Shown here: piece after piece, positions 23,454 through 34,508 of the stretch
How the letters are laid out: every line of letters starts with the position of its first letter
How positions within the stretch are numbered: the stretch's first letter is position 1
Source: Microcebus murinus
Lineage: Eukaryota > Chordata > Mammalia > Primates > Cheirogaleidae
Length of the DNA stretch: 64,000 nucleotides
NCBI RefSeq assembly: GCF_040939455.1
Contig: NC_134111.1
Span: forward strand, 57,926,501 to 57,990,500
Direction: 5' to 3'
Program-made: the position numbers and the translations under genes
The notes under the pieces: generated by a model
Told to the model about the DNA's origin: nothing
Seen by the model: the letters and a program-made list of their open reading frames with translations, nothing else
Databases searched by the model: none

Positions 23454-24499
23454 TGGTTGACCCTTGCGCAATACGAGTTTGAACTGTGTGGGTCCGCTTA
23501 CACATGAATTTTTTCCAACAAATGTGTTGGAAAAATTTTTGGAGATTTTCAAAAATTTCAGAAAACTCACAGTTGAACCACATAGCCTAGAAGTATTGAA
23601 AAAATAGGAAAAAATTAAGTATGTCACAAATGCATAAAATTATATACGTATGAGTCTATTTTTTCGTTTACTACCATAAAATATAAATCTGTTGTAAAGT
23701 TAAAATTTATCAAAACTTGTACATATTTACAGACTGTACATGGCATCATTTGCAGTGGAGAGAAATGTAAACAAACAAAGATTCAGTATTAAATCATAAC
23801 TGCATAAAATTAACTGTAGGGCATACAGTACTACTATAGTAATTTCATACCCACCTGTAGTATTACCTGTAGTAGTAAATTATCTGTAGTAATTTCATAC
23901 CCACCTCCTGTTGCTGTTGCTCAGGTATCTACTTAAAACGTGTGACACTAATCATCTCTGCGTGAGCAGTTCATCTCTCCAGTAAATTTTGTATTGCTAT
24001 AAAAAGTAATCTCATGGATCTTGCGTATTTTTCATCGTGTTTAGTGCAATACCGTAAACCTTGAATAACACCATGGGACCCATATGAAGTGCCACTAGTG
24101 ATGCTGGAATTGCTCCCGAGAAGCAGAGAAAAGTCATGACATTACAAGAAAAAGTTGAATTGCTTGATGTGTTACTGTAGATTGAGGTCTGCAGCTGCAG
24201 TTGCCTGCTATTTCAGACAAACGATTCATTTTATAAACACAACATAAACTTACTGTATCAAATACAGCATAGTTCTGTAAATGTATTTTTCTTATTTTCT
24301 TAGGTTATTATAAGAATATGATATATATAATACGTATAACATACAAAATATTTGTTAATTGACTTTTCGTTATTGGTTAGGCTTCCAGTTAACAGTAGAC
24401 TATTAGTAGTTAAGTTTTTGGGGTGTCAGAAGTTACACTTGAATTTTCAGCTGCATGTAGGTTGCCTTCCCAACCCACCTATTGTTTAAGGGTCAACTG
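23454..24499 (+). mobile_element. Tigger-type DNA transposon remnant (about 1.05 kb)
   Basis: The terminal inverted repeats are TGGTTGACCCTTG at the left and TAAGGGTCAACTG at the right. 'gtttgaactgtgtgggtccg' and 'aggcttccagttaacagtag' are typical of the Tigger1/MER2 group. Around 24073-24180 a remnant of the N-terminal transposase is readable but has stops and frameshifts. It contains a small local duplication (20 bases repeated at 23837-23856 and 23887-23906). The copy is dead. Confidence 0.8.
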
Positions 24500-25382
24500 T
24501 AGATACATTGTGATTGGTGGCTATGTCTTTTATATTTTCCAATCTATAAAATTCTCATTTTTTTTTTGTTTTCATTTTTGCACTTTATTTATTGAAAAAA
24601 CTGGGCTGGGTTCTTAGAGTCTGTATGTTGCTACCTGGATTTCTATGGCATAGTTTAATATCTTTCTTTGTCTTCAGTATTTCTTATAAATTTGGGAGTT
24701 AGGTCAAGAGGCTTGATTAAATTCAGGCTTTTTTTTTTCTTTTTAACAAAAGTGCTGGTGGTGTGCTTTTCTACCAAGACACACCTAAAATCTGGTTGTC
24801 TTTTTGTGATATTAGCAGCCTCACATATCATGTCAGTTACATTGTAAAGGCAGGATAAATGCTTAATTTTTTCCCCTTGTTTACCAGTTTTTTCTTCTTT
24901 TTCAAAATAATGAATTTGTTTCCTAGTATCCTTTATAAAATCATCGTTAACTCATATTTGTTGTGTTTCCATTGCAGTACTTCATTATATTGCCATTATT
25001 ATCCTTATATAACTTCTTAATTTTAAATAAACCTCAACTTAAATTGCTTTGCCTTAGGATACCTTAGATGTATAAAAGTTGCATGGGCCTATTTGGTGGC
25101 AAAACAGTGCAAATAGTGTATTCAACCATTGCTCTAGGTATTACTTTGAAAATTGAATACTTATTAAATATTGTTTTAAATATATGACATTCTTTTGGCC
25201 ACTTCTTTGTCAATTGTTACAGATAATTAAGTCTTAGGATTAGAATACTGAAATATCTTTATTAGAACTATAGGTCTGTTTTAAGTTTTGAATTAAACTG
25301 AGGCAGTAGATTAAGGTAGAAGGCAAACCTTTATCAGAAGCAAATTAATTTATCACAATAATTGAATTTAAAAATCAGTGCC

Positions 25383-25420
25383 CCTTGGATAGCTCAGCTA
25401 ATAGAGCTGGAGGACTGTAG
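25383..25420 (+). pseudogene. Truncated tRNA-Tyr(GTA)-like 5' half, tailless retropseudogene
   Basis: Bases 25383-25420 read CCTTGGATAGCTCAGCTA followed by ATAGAGCTGGAGGACTGTAG. This matches the 5' half of vertebrate tRNA-Tyr from the acceptor stem through the anticodon loop (anticodon GTA) with a handful of changes. The variable loop, T-arm and B box are absent. It is flanked by a near-repeat, TTAAAAATCAGTGCCC upstream (25368) and TTAAAAATTGACCC downstream (25421), consistent with L1-driven insertion of a tRNA truncated at a loop. It is not a functional gene. The alternative, a complete intron-bearing tRNA gene decayed to 25471, is less likely because no B box is left. Confidence 0.6.
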
Positions 25421-25570
25421 TTAAAAATTGACCCTCCTTACATATACATGAATGGGCCTAGGAGGAAGGGGAAAAAATGAAGAAAAAAGTAATATATTTT
25501 AAAAAAATTAAAAAGAAAAAAGAAAAGAATTATAAAAGAAAAAAAAATTAACCCTCCTATCTGTATACAT
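25421..25570. repeat. A-rich segment between diverged direct repeats
   Basis: A 20-odd-base stretch ('aaattgaccctcctt' at 25425 onwards) is echoed at 25545-25570 ('aaattaaccctcctat'). Between them lies a purine-rich, A-dominated segment of about 95 bases. This resembles the footprint of a short A-tailed retroposon with its target duplication. It is diverged and speculative. Confidence 0.4.
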
Positions 25571-25593
25571 AAGCAACCTCCTCCTTCTTCTCT

Positions 25594-25797
25594 AGTGTTT
25601 CTCAACAGGAACACCTTAGACATTTTGGGCTGGATTGTGCTTTGCCTTGGAAAATATTGAACATCCTTTGACTCTCCTGACTAAATGCCAGTGCAGTAGG
25701 GCTTCTCCCTGTGTTGTGGCCACCAAGAACCGCCTTCTCCCCCCATTTCCAAATATCTTGGCAGAGAAGGGGTTATCACTTCCACTTGTAAATTAAT
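25594..25797 (-). mobile_element. MER20 hAT-type element (opposite orientation to 17574)
   Basis: 'agtgtttctcaacaggaaca', 'cttagacattttgggctgga' and 'ttgtgctttgccttgg' lead into 'gaacatcctttgactctcct'. 'ctaaatgccagtgcagtagg' and 'ttgtggccaccaagaaccgc' follow. This is the reverse complement of the MER20 order seen at 17574, with one end weaker. Confidence 0.65.
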
Positions 25798-26819
25798 GGT
25801 CTAGATTCCACACTGCAGTGATAACAAATCATAAGGCTATAATAAACTAATTTTGTATAGCGTCGTTTTGAGTAATGCATAATAATTTGTAATAGTCATA
25901 TTTTTTATGTAAAATCTATTATGACCAAATTTTTGTGATTTTTTTTACTGCATATGAAATTGTCTAATATGCAAAAAATATTTTCTTCCTCCAGCATTTT
26001 ACTTTTTATACCTCCTTCAGCTCTGAAATCTCAGTAAATTTGAACTTTGTGCATGAGCTTAATGTATATATATGCACACACTGTTGCAAATATGTGACTT
26101 TATGTATCTCTTTGGTCTTTTCATTATTAGTGAATTTTATTTACAGGAAAACCCATGTTCTTAACAGGACTTTTCTCTTAGCTCATTGCCTCAAACTACA
26201 CTTTTTCTTTTCTCTTTTAATCTTTTCCCAATTATCAACCTCTTTGTAAGAGTTGTTTTTTTTTTAATCCATTTAATTCTGTCATCTTTTCCTGTCTTAT
26301 TATCTGCTGTCCAGCTTCCCATTTATTTTTATTTTATTGAGCCGCCATATATATAGATATATATTCTCCACTTTTCTCTCTTGTTTTCTTTCATCTTTTT
26401 ATAATCTGGTTTTATCTCTTCCAATTTATTTCAGAAAAATTATTTGGTGATCTTAACTGTCAGTATTTTTTCATATGATTTATTCTTAATTCTTTTTTGT
26501 TTTATGTGCCCATCTTCTGTTTAGTTTCAATTTTTCTGATATATTTAAGATGTCTTTTTCTTCTAATTACTCTTCTTTAGCATTTACTTTTATGTGTGGT
26601 ATCTCACTCTCATATCTTTTATCCCTTCCCATCTCCCCTAGGCACTCATGCCACATTGAATTTCAGCTGCTTTTTGATTAAGAATCAGAATCTCAATGGT
26701 TGTCCCTCAAAATTTTCTGCATCTGTCTCCTAATTTATCTTTATTTTTATTTTAGCTTTATTTTATTTTCCATTATGTATGGAAGCCCTATACTCTAGCA
26801 AAAGTGTGTTTCCCACCAC

Positions 26820-27050
26820 CTGGGTAAAACTTGAGTTTTCTAGGTCCTGCATCTTTGTTTACCTTGTTTCATTGCCTAGAATGGCTTTCATCCTCCAAAT
26901 GGTAGTGATCCTTTAAGGCCCGTTTGGGGCCGTTTCAAATCCTACCTCTTTGTGAATCCTTTCCTGCACATCTCTGCCTCTTATCCTGTGACCTTTCTTC
27001 CTAACTAAGTGGGCACTAAGACTGAGTACAGATCTTATGTTTCTTTATAT
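26820..27050 (+). repeat. L2 fragment (forward)
   Basis: 'tcattgcctagaatggcttt', 'ttaaggcccgtttggggccg', 'tttcaaatcctacctctttg' and 'tgaatcctttcctgcacatc' follow the L2 3' coding/UTR wording in which a 'feature-like caaatgccacctcct' run precedes 'tgaagccttccctg'. It is diverged. Confidence 0.5.
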
Positions 27051-27367
27051 TTTCATTTCTTAATATACTGCTCTTGCACTATATGAGAATAATTTTAATT
27101 AACTTAGTTAAAAGTAGTTAGATTCTAGCCAGATTCTAGAAAACTAGCCAGATTCTCAAAATGTGGAGCACCACAGCAATCTTGCTTTGAACATACACCT
27201 TGATTTGCATCTGTTGTCTTGGCATAAATATTAATAGGGTTTCCTTTCACTTTCAGAAATACCCCTGTTTGTATGATAAATTATAGGGTTGCCCTTACCC
27301 TGTTGCTATAAACGGGAGGTATTCTGGTTGGGCTTTGTGAATCAAGAGTCTTATAATCAACAGTTAC

Positions 27368-27480
27368 CCAAAGTAGAGATTCTGATTTAGTGGACTAAAA
27401 GTGGCCTGAGAAGATGTATTTTTAGGATGCTTGTCTAAGGATTCAAATAGTAGTGGCTCTCTAACTATTCTTTGAGAAAT
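27368..27480 (+). mobile_element. MER5A-type fragment
   Basis: 'agtagagattctgatttagt', 'aagtggcctgagaagatgta', 'tttttaggatgcttgtctaa' and 'ctaactattctttgagaaat' match the 3' half of MER5A. The 5' part may be the 'ttctcaaaatgtggagcacc' run near 27155-27175. Confidence 0.5.
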
Positions 27481-27739
27481 GGTCATAGTTGAGATGGGGA
27501 GAGTGGAGAAGGGGCAGGGGAAGCTAAGTACCATTTTCCTCTATGAAGCTAGAGAGAGACAGTTAAGATTGTGTTTCATACTTGATTTTAGTGGCTACCC
27601 ATTTCTTAACCTAAGTACTCCCATACTTTGCCCTGTGTCATAATGCAAAATACTGTGGGTAATAGTGTGTATGGGAGAAGTCTGTACTAGAACATTAGGG
27701 CTATATGTACACATGTATAGATTTATAGACTTTATGAGA

Positions 27740-28020
27740 GGCCAGGTACAGTGGCTAACACCTGTGATCCCAGCAATTTGGGAGGCTACAGCAGGAGGAT
27801 CCCTTGAGGCCAGGAGTTGGAGACCAGCCTTCATCTCTATAATAAGAAAAATTAGCCAGGCATGGTGCTTTGTGCCTGTTGTCCTAGCTACTTAGCAGGC
27901 TGAGGCAGGAGGATCAATTGAGCCCAGGAGTTCAGGGTTGCAGTGAGCAATGATTGTACTGCCATCGTGCTCCAGCCTCTGTGACAGAGTGAGACCCTGT
28001 CTCTTTAAAACAAAAAAGAG
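27740..28020 (+). mobile_element. Alu J-like SINE with target-site duplication
   Basis: A dimeric Alu with both monomers: 'ggccaggtacagtggctaac' at the left, 'attagccaggcatggtgctt' at the right arm start. The tail is 'cctctgtgacagagtgagac' then an A-rich end. Perfect 11-base target-site duplications (AGACTTTATGA) lie at 27727-27737 and 28021-28031. A middle portion of the left monomer is shortened. The 27665 open frame is within it. Confidence 0.95.
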
Positions 28021-28683
28021 AGACTTTATGACAATATGAAATTTTAGTGTAAATAGCTGAAAATAGAGTAAATCAGAACTTATAAGATACAACTCTGGGA
28101 GAAGATGGAGTGAGTGTAAAGCAACAGTGATATCCCTAAATCTCACTAGTATGTGTTTTCATTCAAAAAGGAGTAAAACAAAAAATCTTAAACAGCAGTC
28201 CCTTCAAATAACAGAGGACAATTCATTTGAAAACATGGATTATCTATCATTTGATTATTTGTAAAATAAGTTTTTTCAATTTATAATTTGTATTTTTGTT
28301 AAATACTTTTTTCTGTAGAATTGCAGAAAAGATGTTTTAAGTGTCTAAGTGGTAGATATTTCCTATGTTATATTCTGTTCTAGAGCATAAGAAAAGATGG
28401 AAAACTACCTTAACCATGTTTTGAGGCAAATGTGAACCAAATCTGTAAGCATAATACCAATACAACTAATTGACAATTATCTAATCTCAATGAACAAGAA
28501 TATTAAAATTATTTAAAAAGTGGAATTTATTAATTATAAGAGTAGTACCCCTCCACAAAGGAAGTTTGTTAGAAGATTGCAAAGAATGGCAGTTGCTAGT
28601 ACTTTGACATAACCACAATAGTAGGCTAAAGAAGAAAAATTGAACATTTCAAGAAATACCACATATAGAAAAAAGCATTTGGC

Positions 28684-29046
28684 ATATTTTATTCATTTAT
28701 CAGTTGTGAACATTTGGGTTGCTTCTATGTTTTTGCTACTGTGAATAGTGCTGCTATGGACATTTGTGTAAAAACATTTGTTTGAATACCTGTTTTCAGC
28801 TCTTTAGGGTATATTCCTGGGAGTGGAATTGCCATGGCATATGGTAATTTCTCTGTCTGACTTTGTGAGGGACTCCGGAACTAATTTTTATAAAAGCTGC
28901 ACCATTTTACTTACCCAACAGTGAGTGTACCAGGATTTCAATTTCTCCACATCCTTGCCATATTTATTTTCTGTTTTGTTATTTTTTTTCATAGCTATCC
29001 TGGTGGGTGTGAAGTGGCATCTCATTGGGGTTTTGATTTGTGTTGC
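28684..29046 (-). mobile_element. L1 ORF2 3' fragment (reverse)
   Basis: In reverse this is the familiar L1 ORF2 C-terminal region. Plus-strand wording includes 'acatttgggttgcttctatg', 'ctactgtgaatagtgctgct', 'attcctgggagtggaattgc', 'ttacttacccaacagtgagt' and 'ctccacatccttgccatat'. It ends 'ggttttgatttgtgttgcc'. No A-tail is left; it is a fragment. Confidence 0.75.
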
Positions 29047-30915
29047 CAAATGGATTAAAATCTTATGTATTATAAAAGGTTAAGCTATCGGAAAACTTTG
29101 GAAAATGGGTATATGTATTATTGGTTGGATCTAGAACATTCACATTGTACAACTCCAGGGGGCACCATTCATAGTGTACGCTATATTCGGCGCAGCACAG
29201 AGTAAGTACAGTTTGAAGGACATCCTCTGAAGTTGTGCTGTGTGGTGGCCATTATTAGACCTTGAAGAATAAGTTTTTGAATTCATAAGCAAAATCACAA
29301 AGGAAATTATTGAAATTCTAGTATGTAAAGTAAGAACCTTGAGCTTTGAAAATGAACAAAACATTAAACACACAGGAAAAATATCTGCATTATCATTACA
29401 AAGAATGTATATTACACATAAAGAGTTAATTCATGTCAGTATCAAAAGTATCAAGATTCACTATAATTGGATGAAGAATATGAATTCATTCAATCTATTA
29501 AAGAGGTAAAAATTACAAACAACTTTGGAGAGATTACATTCCTTGGACTGTTTCAAAACCTATTGAAAGCTGTGAACTGACTTTTCAGAAAAATACTGAA
29601 GAATTTTTGGTTTTAGAGACCACAGAGTTCCTTTCAGTTTTATAAGCATGAATTATTACATTTAATGTAAATTAGTGTGAGGAAATGAAACAAGGTAAAA
29701 TATGTCACTTTATTCAGGAAAGATAGGTGGTAAAAATACCAGTGTAGCTTCCAGAAGGTTGAGAGCTTGCATTTTGAAAATAGAATTTTAAGAGCTTCAT
29801 AAAAGTCTGGGGAAAAGAAACATACAATTATGTTTTGACTTGGGTCTTGGAAGTCCTTTCCACCTACTCACTGAATGTACGAGGTTCACATAAAATCACT
29901 GAATCTCCATTTGGGAGAACAAGAAGTGGAAATCTAACCAAAGAGACAATTTGGAGAAGGGGGTGGGTTGATGTAGTAGGTTTGCTCAAACACTAGGGAA
30001 GGAGTAGGCAGAAAATTACAGAAAAAATAAGGGAGATTAGAAGCCTGAAGTGGCCTAATGAAGCTTCTTAAAACTGAAGGTAAAGATTCTAACATGTAGG
30101 GGCTATAGGAAATCTTTTAGGATATTGAAAGAAGAGTTGGGATTTAGAAGGTAACCTGAGTTGTTGTGGTTTTAGAGACTTGGGTAACTAACAAATGGAT
30201 GTTTGCAGGGAAGAGGGTAGGAACCATCTGGATGCAATTCACCTGTTTGTTAATATACTGTTTTCAAATATGGATGAAGGGATTACAAAATTTTATTATT
30301 TTTAATCCTCTAATAAGATAAGGCTATCCTCACTATTAAATATTTGGTGACTAAAAAAAAAATGTGTTTGACTATATCTTTGTGTTTTAAGATGGAAGTT
30401 TACAGAGAAGTTTCACTTTTCCAGCTGTTGCATATGGAGATTCAGGGGCTTTAATATCACAAGCAGTAGATAGCACAGTATATAGAAACACAGTTGGCAT
30501 TAGCTAGAAATACATAAGGCCTTCCACACCTAGCATTTGCTGGCAATTAAAATTCTAGGGATTAGGTTGACTTTATGGTTGGTTTACCAATCACCTGTTG
30601 GAATGGATTTGTTTTAATGGATTTCTGTTTAAATCCATTAAATATCACTTGTTGGCTATGTGATAAAAGCACTAGTACATTATTGACAATACAATGTCTT
30701 TTCAAGCTTAATACATATTGCTCACTGCTGTTAGGCATCTGAAGAGTTGTATGAAAATGTATGGAAAGATGACAGGAAATACAGAATGTTTAAACTGGCA
30801 TATACCTATCAATTCACAAAGCCTCTTTTTTTTTTTTTTTTAAAGACAAACTTAGAAATGATTACAAATGAAGAAAAAACTCTAAATTCAGAGATTTGGA
30901 TGCTATGTTTTTAAA

Positions 30916-31594
30916 TAGTGCTTTCCAATAAAAATACGACGCAAGCCACATATGTAATTCTCAATTTTCTAGTAGCCATGTTAAAAGTTAAAATAAGTGA
31001 AATTAATTTCAATATTATTAACTCAGATATCCAAAAATCACTAATTTTAACATGTAATATAAAAATTATTAATGAAATATTTTACTCTTTTTTTGGTATT
31101 GTATTTTTGAAATCTGCTGTATATTTATATCTAAAACAGAGTTCAGGCCGGGCGCGGTGACTCACGCCTGTAATCCTAGCTCTCTGGGAGGCCGAGGCGG
31201 GCGGATTGCTCGAGGTCAGGAGTTCGAAACCAGCCTGAGCAAGAGTGAGACCCTGTCTCTACTATAAATAGAAAGAAATTAATTGGCCAACTATTGTATA
31301 AAGAAAAAATTAGCCGGGCATGGTGGCGCATGCCTGTAGTCCCAGCTACTTGGGAGGCTGAGGCAGGAGGATCGCCTGGGCCCAGGAGTTTGAGGTTGCT
31401 GTGAGCTAGGCTGACGCCATGGCACTCATTCTAGCCTGGGCAACAAAGTGAGATTCTGTCTCAAAAACAAAAAACAAAAAAAATAAAAATAAGACAGAGT
31501 TCAGACTAGCCACTTTTTAAAGGCTTAAAACAGCCACAGGTAGCTATCATCTATTTTCAAGCCTCACAGTGGCTATAGTATTGGGGCAACATAG
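30916..31594 (+). mobile_element. MER1B hAT element, split by an Alu
   Basis: The two halves are 30916-31146 and 31505-31594. The left half starts 'tagtgctttccaataaaaat' and includes 'caagccacatatgtaattct' and 'tctagtagccatgttaaaag'. The right half includes 'actagccactttttaaaggc', 'acagccacaggtagctatca' and 'cagtggctatagtattgggg'. Together they give full-length MER1B order. The Alu at 31147 lies between them with its own target duplication, so it inserted later. Confidence 0.85.
31147..31490 (+). mobile_element. Strepsirrhine-type Alu with 14-base target-site duplication
   Basis: A complete, little-diverged dimeric Alu beginning 'ggccgggcgcggtgactcac'. The middle contains 'aatagaaagaaattaattgg', then 'ccaactattgtataaag'. 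The right arm ends 'ctctagcctgggcaacaaag'-like, followed by a mixed A-rich tail. The right-arm insertion is characteristic of lemur/galago Alu rather than human or ape Alu. Flanking duplications are AAAACAGAGTTCAG (31133-31146) and AAGACAGAGTTCAG (31491-31504). It lies inside MER1B. Confidence 0.97.
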
Positions 31595-32654
31595 ATTTAC
31601 AATGTTTGCTCTGTGTTCTTCTGCCTATCATGTATTATCTTTTCTTCCCTCTTCCCTCTTTTTATAGTGTATAGATTTCAAGAACTGGGGCACACCCTAA
31701 TTTGTAAAAGGAAGATTAACAGCCCTTTCTTGGCTAGAGGTAATTAGATGTGAAAGGTCTGAAAGGAAACTCAACACACATTGCAAAAATACAGGTTGTG
31801 CTTTCCAAAGGATTTTGGTCTAAAACCTGTCTCTCTGCCCACGGGTCTTTGTTATTGGTATCTTATGTGGTATATGCACACGTTTTGTTTTAAGAGAATC
31901 TCCCTGTTCCTTTTGGGAATGGAGAATATATACTAAACATCACTTTTATGACAGGAAGTGTATTTATTTGGCTTAATTAGTATTCCTAGATGGAGGAGTT
32001 TATTTAGTAAAGAGCTTATATTAGATTTAAATATATTTTCATTGTTGTTCTAAGCTGAAATGTCATTTGTTATGAGTTTAATTTTTATATTAACATCTTT
32101 TAAACGAACATGAACTAATAATGTATTTGTAACTGTTTTATCATATTACAGATAATCTTGCCATTAGCAATTCTCATGTTTCATACCTCTGACGAGCAAA
32201 ATGTGATACTCTCCAGACATGTTTAGAAGTACTTTGTAAATAACTTTAAGTCAAATTATTTGTGTCTTTCTAAGAACTTCCAGGAGGGATAATACTGTAT
32301 CAAGATGTAAAATTGACAATCTAATTATAATGGAATTTATTGGATATTAACTTTAAATATGATATGGTTAGTTTCCAGATTTGTGATTATGATTTTGGAT
32401 TGTGATTTTATTCACTATAATGTCATAAATGAGTTTGCTGTTTTCAAACACTAAATTTTAGTATTATAAAACTTCATAAAACAAAATTTATTTATTTGCA
32501 CATAGTACCCAATAGAACCAGACTATATTTTCCAAATCTTCTAGTCATGGACATTTTTATTGCCATCTACTTTTTTCTTAGATGATGACTTATGACAAGC
32601 ATCACTTAATTTCAGTTATGCATGCCCATTTGAATATAATTTCAAGCGCATTAC

Positions 32655-32870
32655 TTGCTGAGTGTGCTACATACTATTTTAGGTAATTTACATGTATTAT
32701 CATTTCTCCATTCTCCCAAGAAGATATTATTATGCTCTTTTTAGAAATGAGAAGAATAAGTCCTTCAGAAATTATATAACAAAAGTCATGCTAATAAATG
32801 ATGGAAGCAAGATTCAGACTGAGATCTGACTCCAAAGATCATGCTCGTCCTTGTACTGCCTGAGATGTTC
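32655..32870 (-). repeat. MIR (reverse)
   Basis: 'tgctgagtgtgctacatact', 'attttaggtaatttacatgt', 'attctcccaagaagatatta', 'gcaagattcagactgagatc' and 'tgactccaaagatcatgctc' follow MIR in reverse order. It is diverged, with the usual loss at both ends. Confidence 0.6.
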
Positions 32871-33338
32871 TGATGACATCAGGTATAAAAGTGTATACAT
32901 GGGAATGTGTATGTGAGGTTGAGGTAGAGGGTTAAAGAAAAATCTAATACAATGAAATTAATCAGTTTACCACAATACTTTGCTTTTCCCTTCATTTTCC
33001 TTTGTATTATACGGAGTTTGAAATTGACTTATGGCAACTTCATTAACTCATAATTTTTAAAGTTAGAATTGAAACCAGTATGTATAATAGTTTTAGTTGT
33101 AAAACTTGACAATATAATGTTAATATTTTAAATCTCTCATTTGTATACACAAAAAATTAACTACATAGGTAGCTGTAGCTTAAGAAACAATATAATTGTT
33201 TTAAGTAACTTTTGAATTGGAGCTTAATATGTTTAATATCAGGAATACTTGACAGTTTGTGTACGTGTTTGCATGTGCTTAGGGCTTGTTTCTTTTTAAA
33301 GAGGCTAAGGCACCATAGTCTGCTATATTGTGAAAAAA

Positions 33339-33339
<1 letters not shown>

Positions 33340-33394
<55 letters not shown>
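33340..33394. repeat. (AT)n microsatellite, about 27 units
   Basis: An uninterrupted alternating A/T run of about 55 bases after 'gtgaaaaaagt'. Such tracts are length-polymorphic and can extrude as cruciforms. The open frame ending in a repeated IYIY string at 33212-33397 is produced by this tract. Confidence 0.98.
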
Positions 33395-33397
<3 letters not shown>

Positions 33398-34360
33398 TAA
33401 GCAACAGCCAAGACCATTGTTGCTTCATGGCCTTTTGTGAAATGTAGTTTTGAAGGCTAGTGTTTGTTGGTATGTTAAATCTTAAGGCAAACTGTCTTTC
33501 AAAGGAAATGTTTTGAAACGATTTTAAGTAAAATCAAGACTTTCTATTTGCATATAGTTGCATACTGGCAGCCTATAAAAACTCAGCACTGTATCTGTGT
33601 GTGTTATTTTAAAAAATTAACTTTAAATGCCTTTATCAGAACTCATTTGGTTACGGTGGCAGAATTCACAAATCAAATTTGGCTTAATCAAAATGTGAAA
33701 TTGTTATTTTGTATAACTGAAAAATTCAGGGTAGATTTACCCTTTGGCCTGCTATCAGCATCTGACTTACCTTTCCATTTGCTAGCTCTCCTTCCTTTTA
33801 GTTGACCCCATTATTAGAAAGACTTTCTCCTTGCAGTCACAAGATGACTGGTAGTACCACCCAGCTACTTTATTCAAGTTGAGATGCAGTGTGAAATAGT
33901 GTGAGTCCTGGCCACAGTTTTTCCATCAGAAGTCTAATTGTATTTTATTTACTCTAGTTGGGTTAGTCATTAAACCAGTGACAATGGAGTGAGGGTTATG
34001 GAGGTGAAAGGTTATGTATGTATGGTTCCTCCCTAGGTCACTGCTCTATCCCTGAGATAGGTGTGGTATTAACTCCACTGGAAGCATATAGCTCTGAGAA
34101 GTGGTACAAATGTGAAATGGGTTGCTACAGTTAAGTTAATGAAGGTGAATAGCAAAATCAATATATCTCTGTTGTAGTAATAGGCATTCTCTATTTTACT
34201 TCCTCTCTCCCTATTATACTGGCTCACTTAACTAATTTACATTACCTGTATGGCACCTTAGAGACATTTGGGTTTGACTTCCCTGGTTTATATCTTCCTA
34301 TTATCAGATGTACTGAAGAGTTTGTTATGGTTATATATATATATTTTTCTCTATTTAACA

Positions 34361-34508
34361 TAGCAGTTCCCAACCTTTTTGGTACCAGGCACTGGTTTCA
34401 TGGAAGACAATTATTCGTGGGGGTGGGGGTGGAGCTCTGTGGCCTGGTCCATAATAGGCCGTGGACTGGATTGGTACTGGTCTGTAGCCCAGGGGTTGGG
34501 GACCGTAG
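34361..34508 (+). mobile_element. Short hAT-type non-autonomous element with exact 8-bp TSD
   Basis: A 148-base element with terminal inverted repeats, TAGCAGTTCCCAACC at the left and GGTTGGGGACCGTAG at the right. It is flanked by identical 8-base duplications ATTTAACA at 34353-34360 and 34509-34516. An 8-base duplication with such ends indicates the hAT superfamily. A sister copy lies at 49667. The element is a deletion derivative with no coding capacity. Confidence 0.8.

Noticed and set aside
24073..24200. Possible protein start (ATGGGACCC...) with helix-turn-helix-like remnants
   Set aside because: This is decayed transposase from the Tigger element spanning 23454-24499, with early stops.
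25381..25471. Complete intron-containing tRNA-Tyr gene
   Set aside because: The 5' half fits and a 6-bp acceptor pairing (CCCCTT/AAGGGG) can be drawn, but the T-arm and B box are missing. The break falls at the anticodon loop next to a direct repeat, which favours a truncated retropseudogene.
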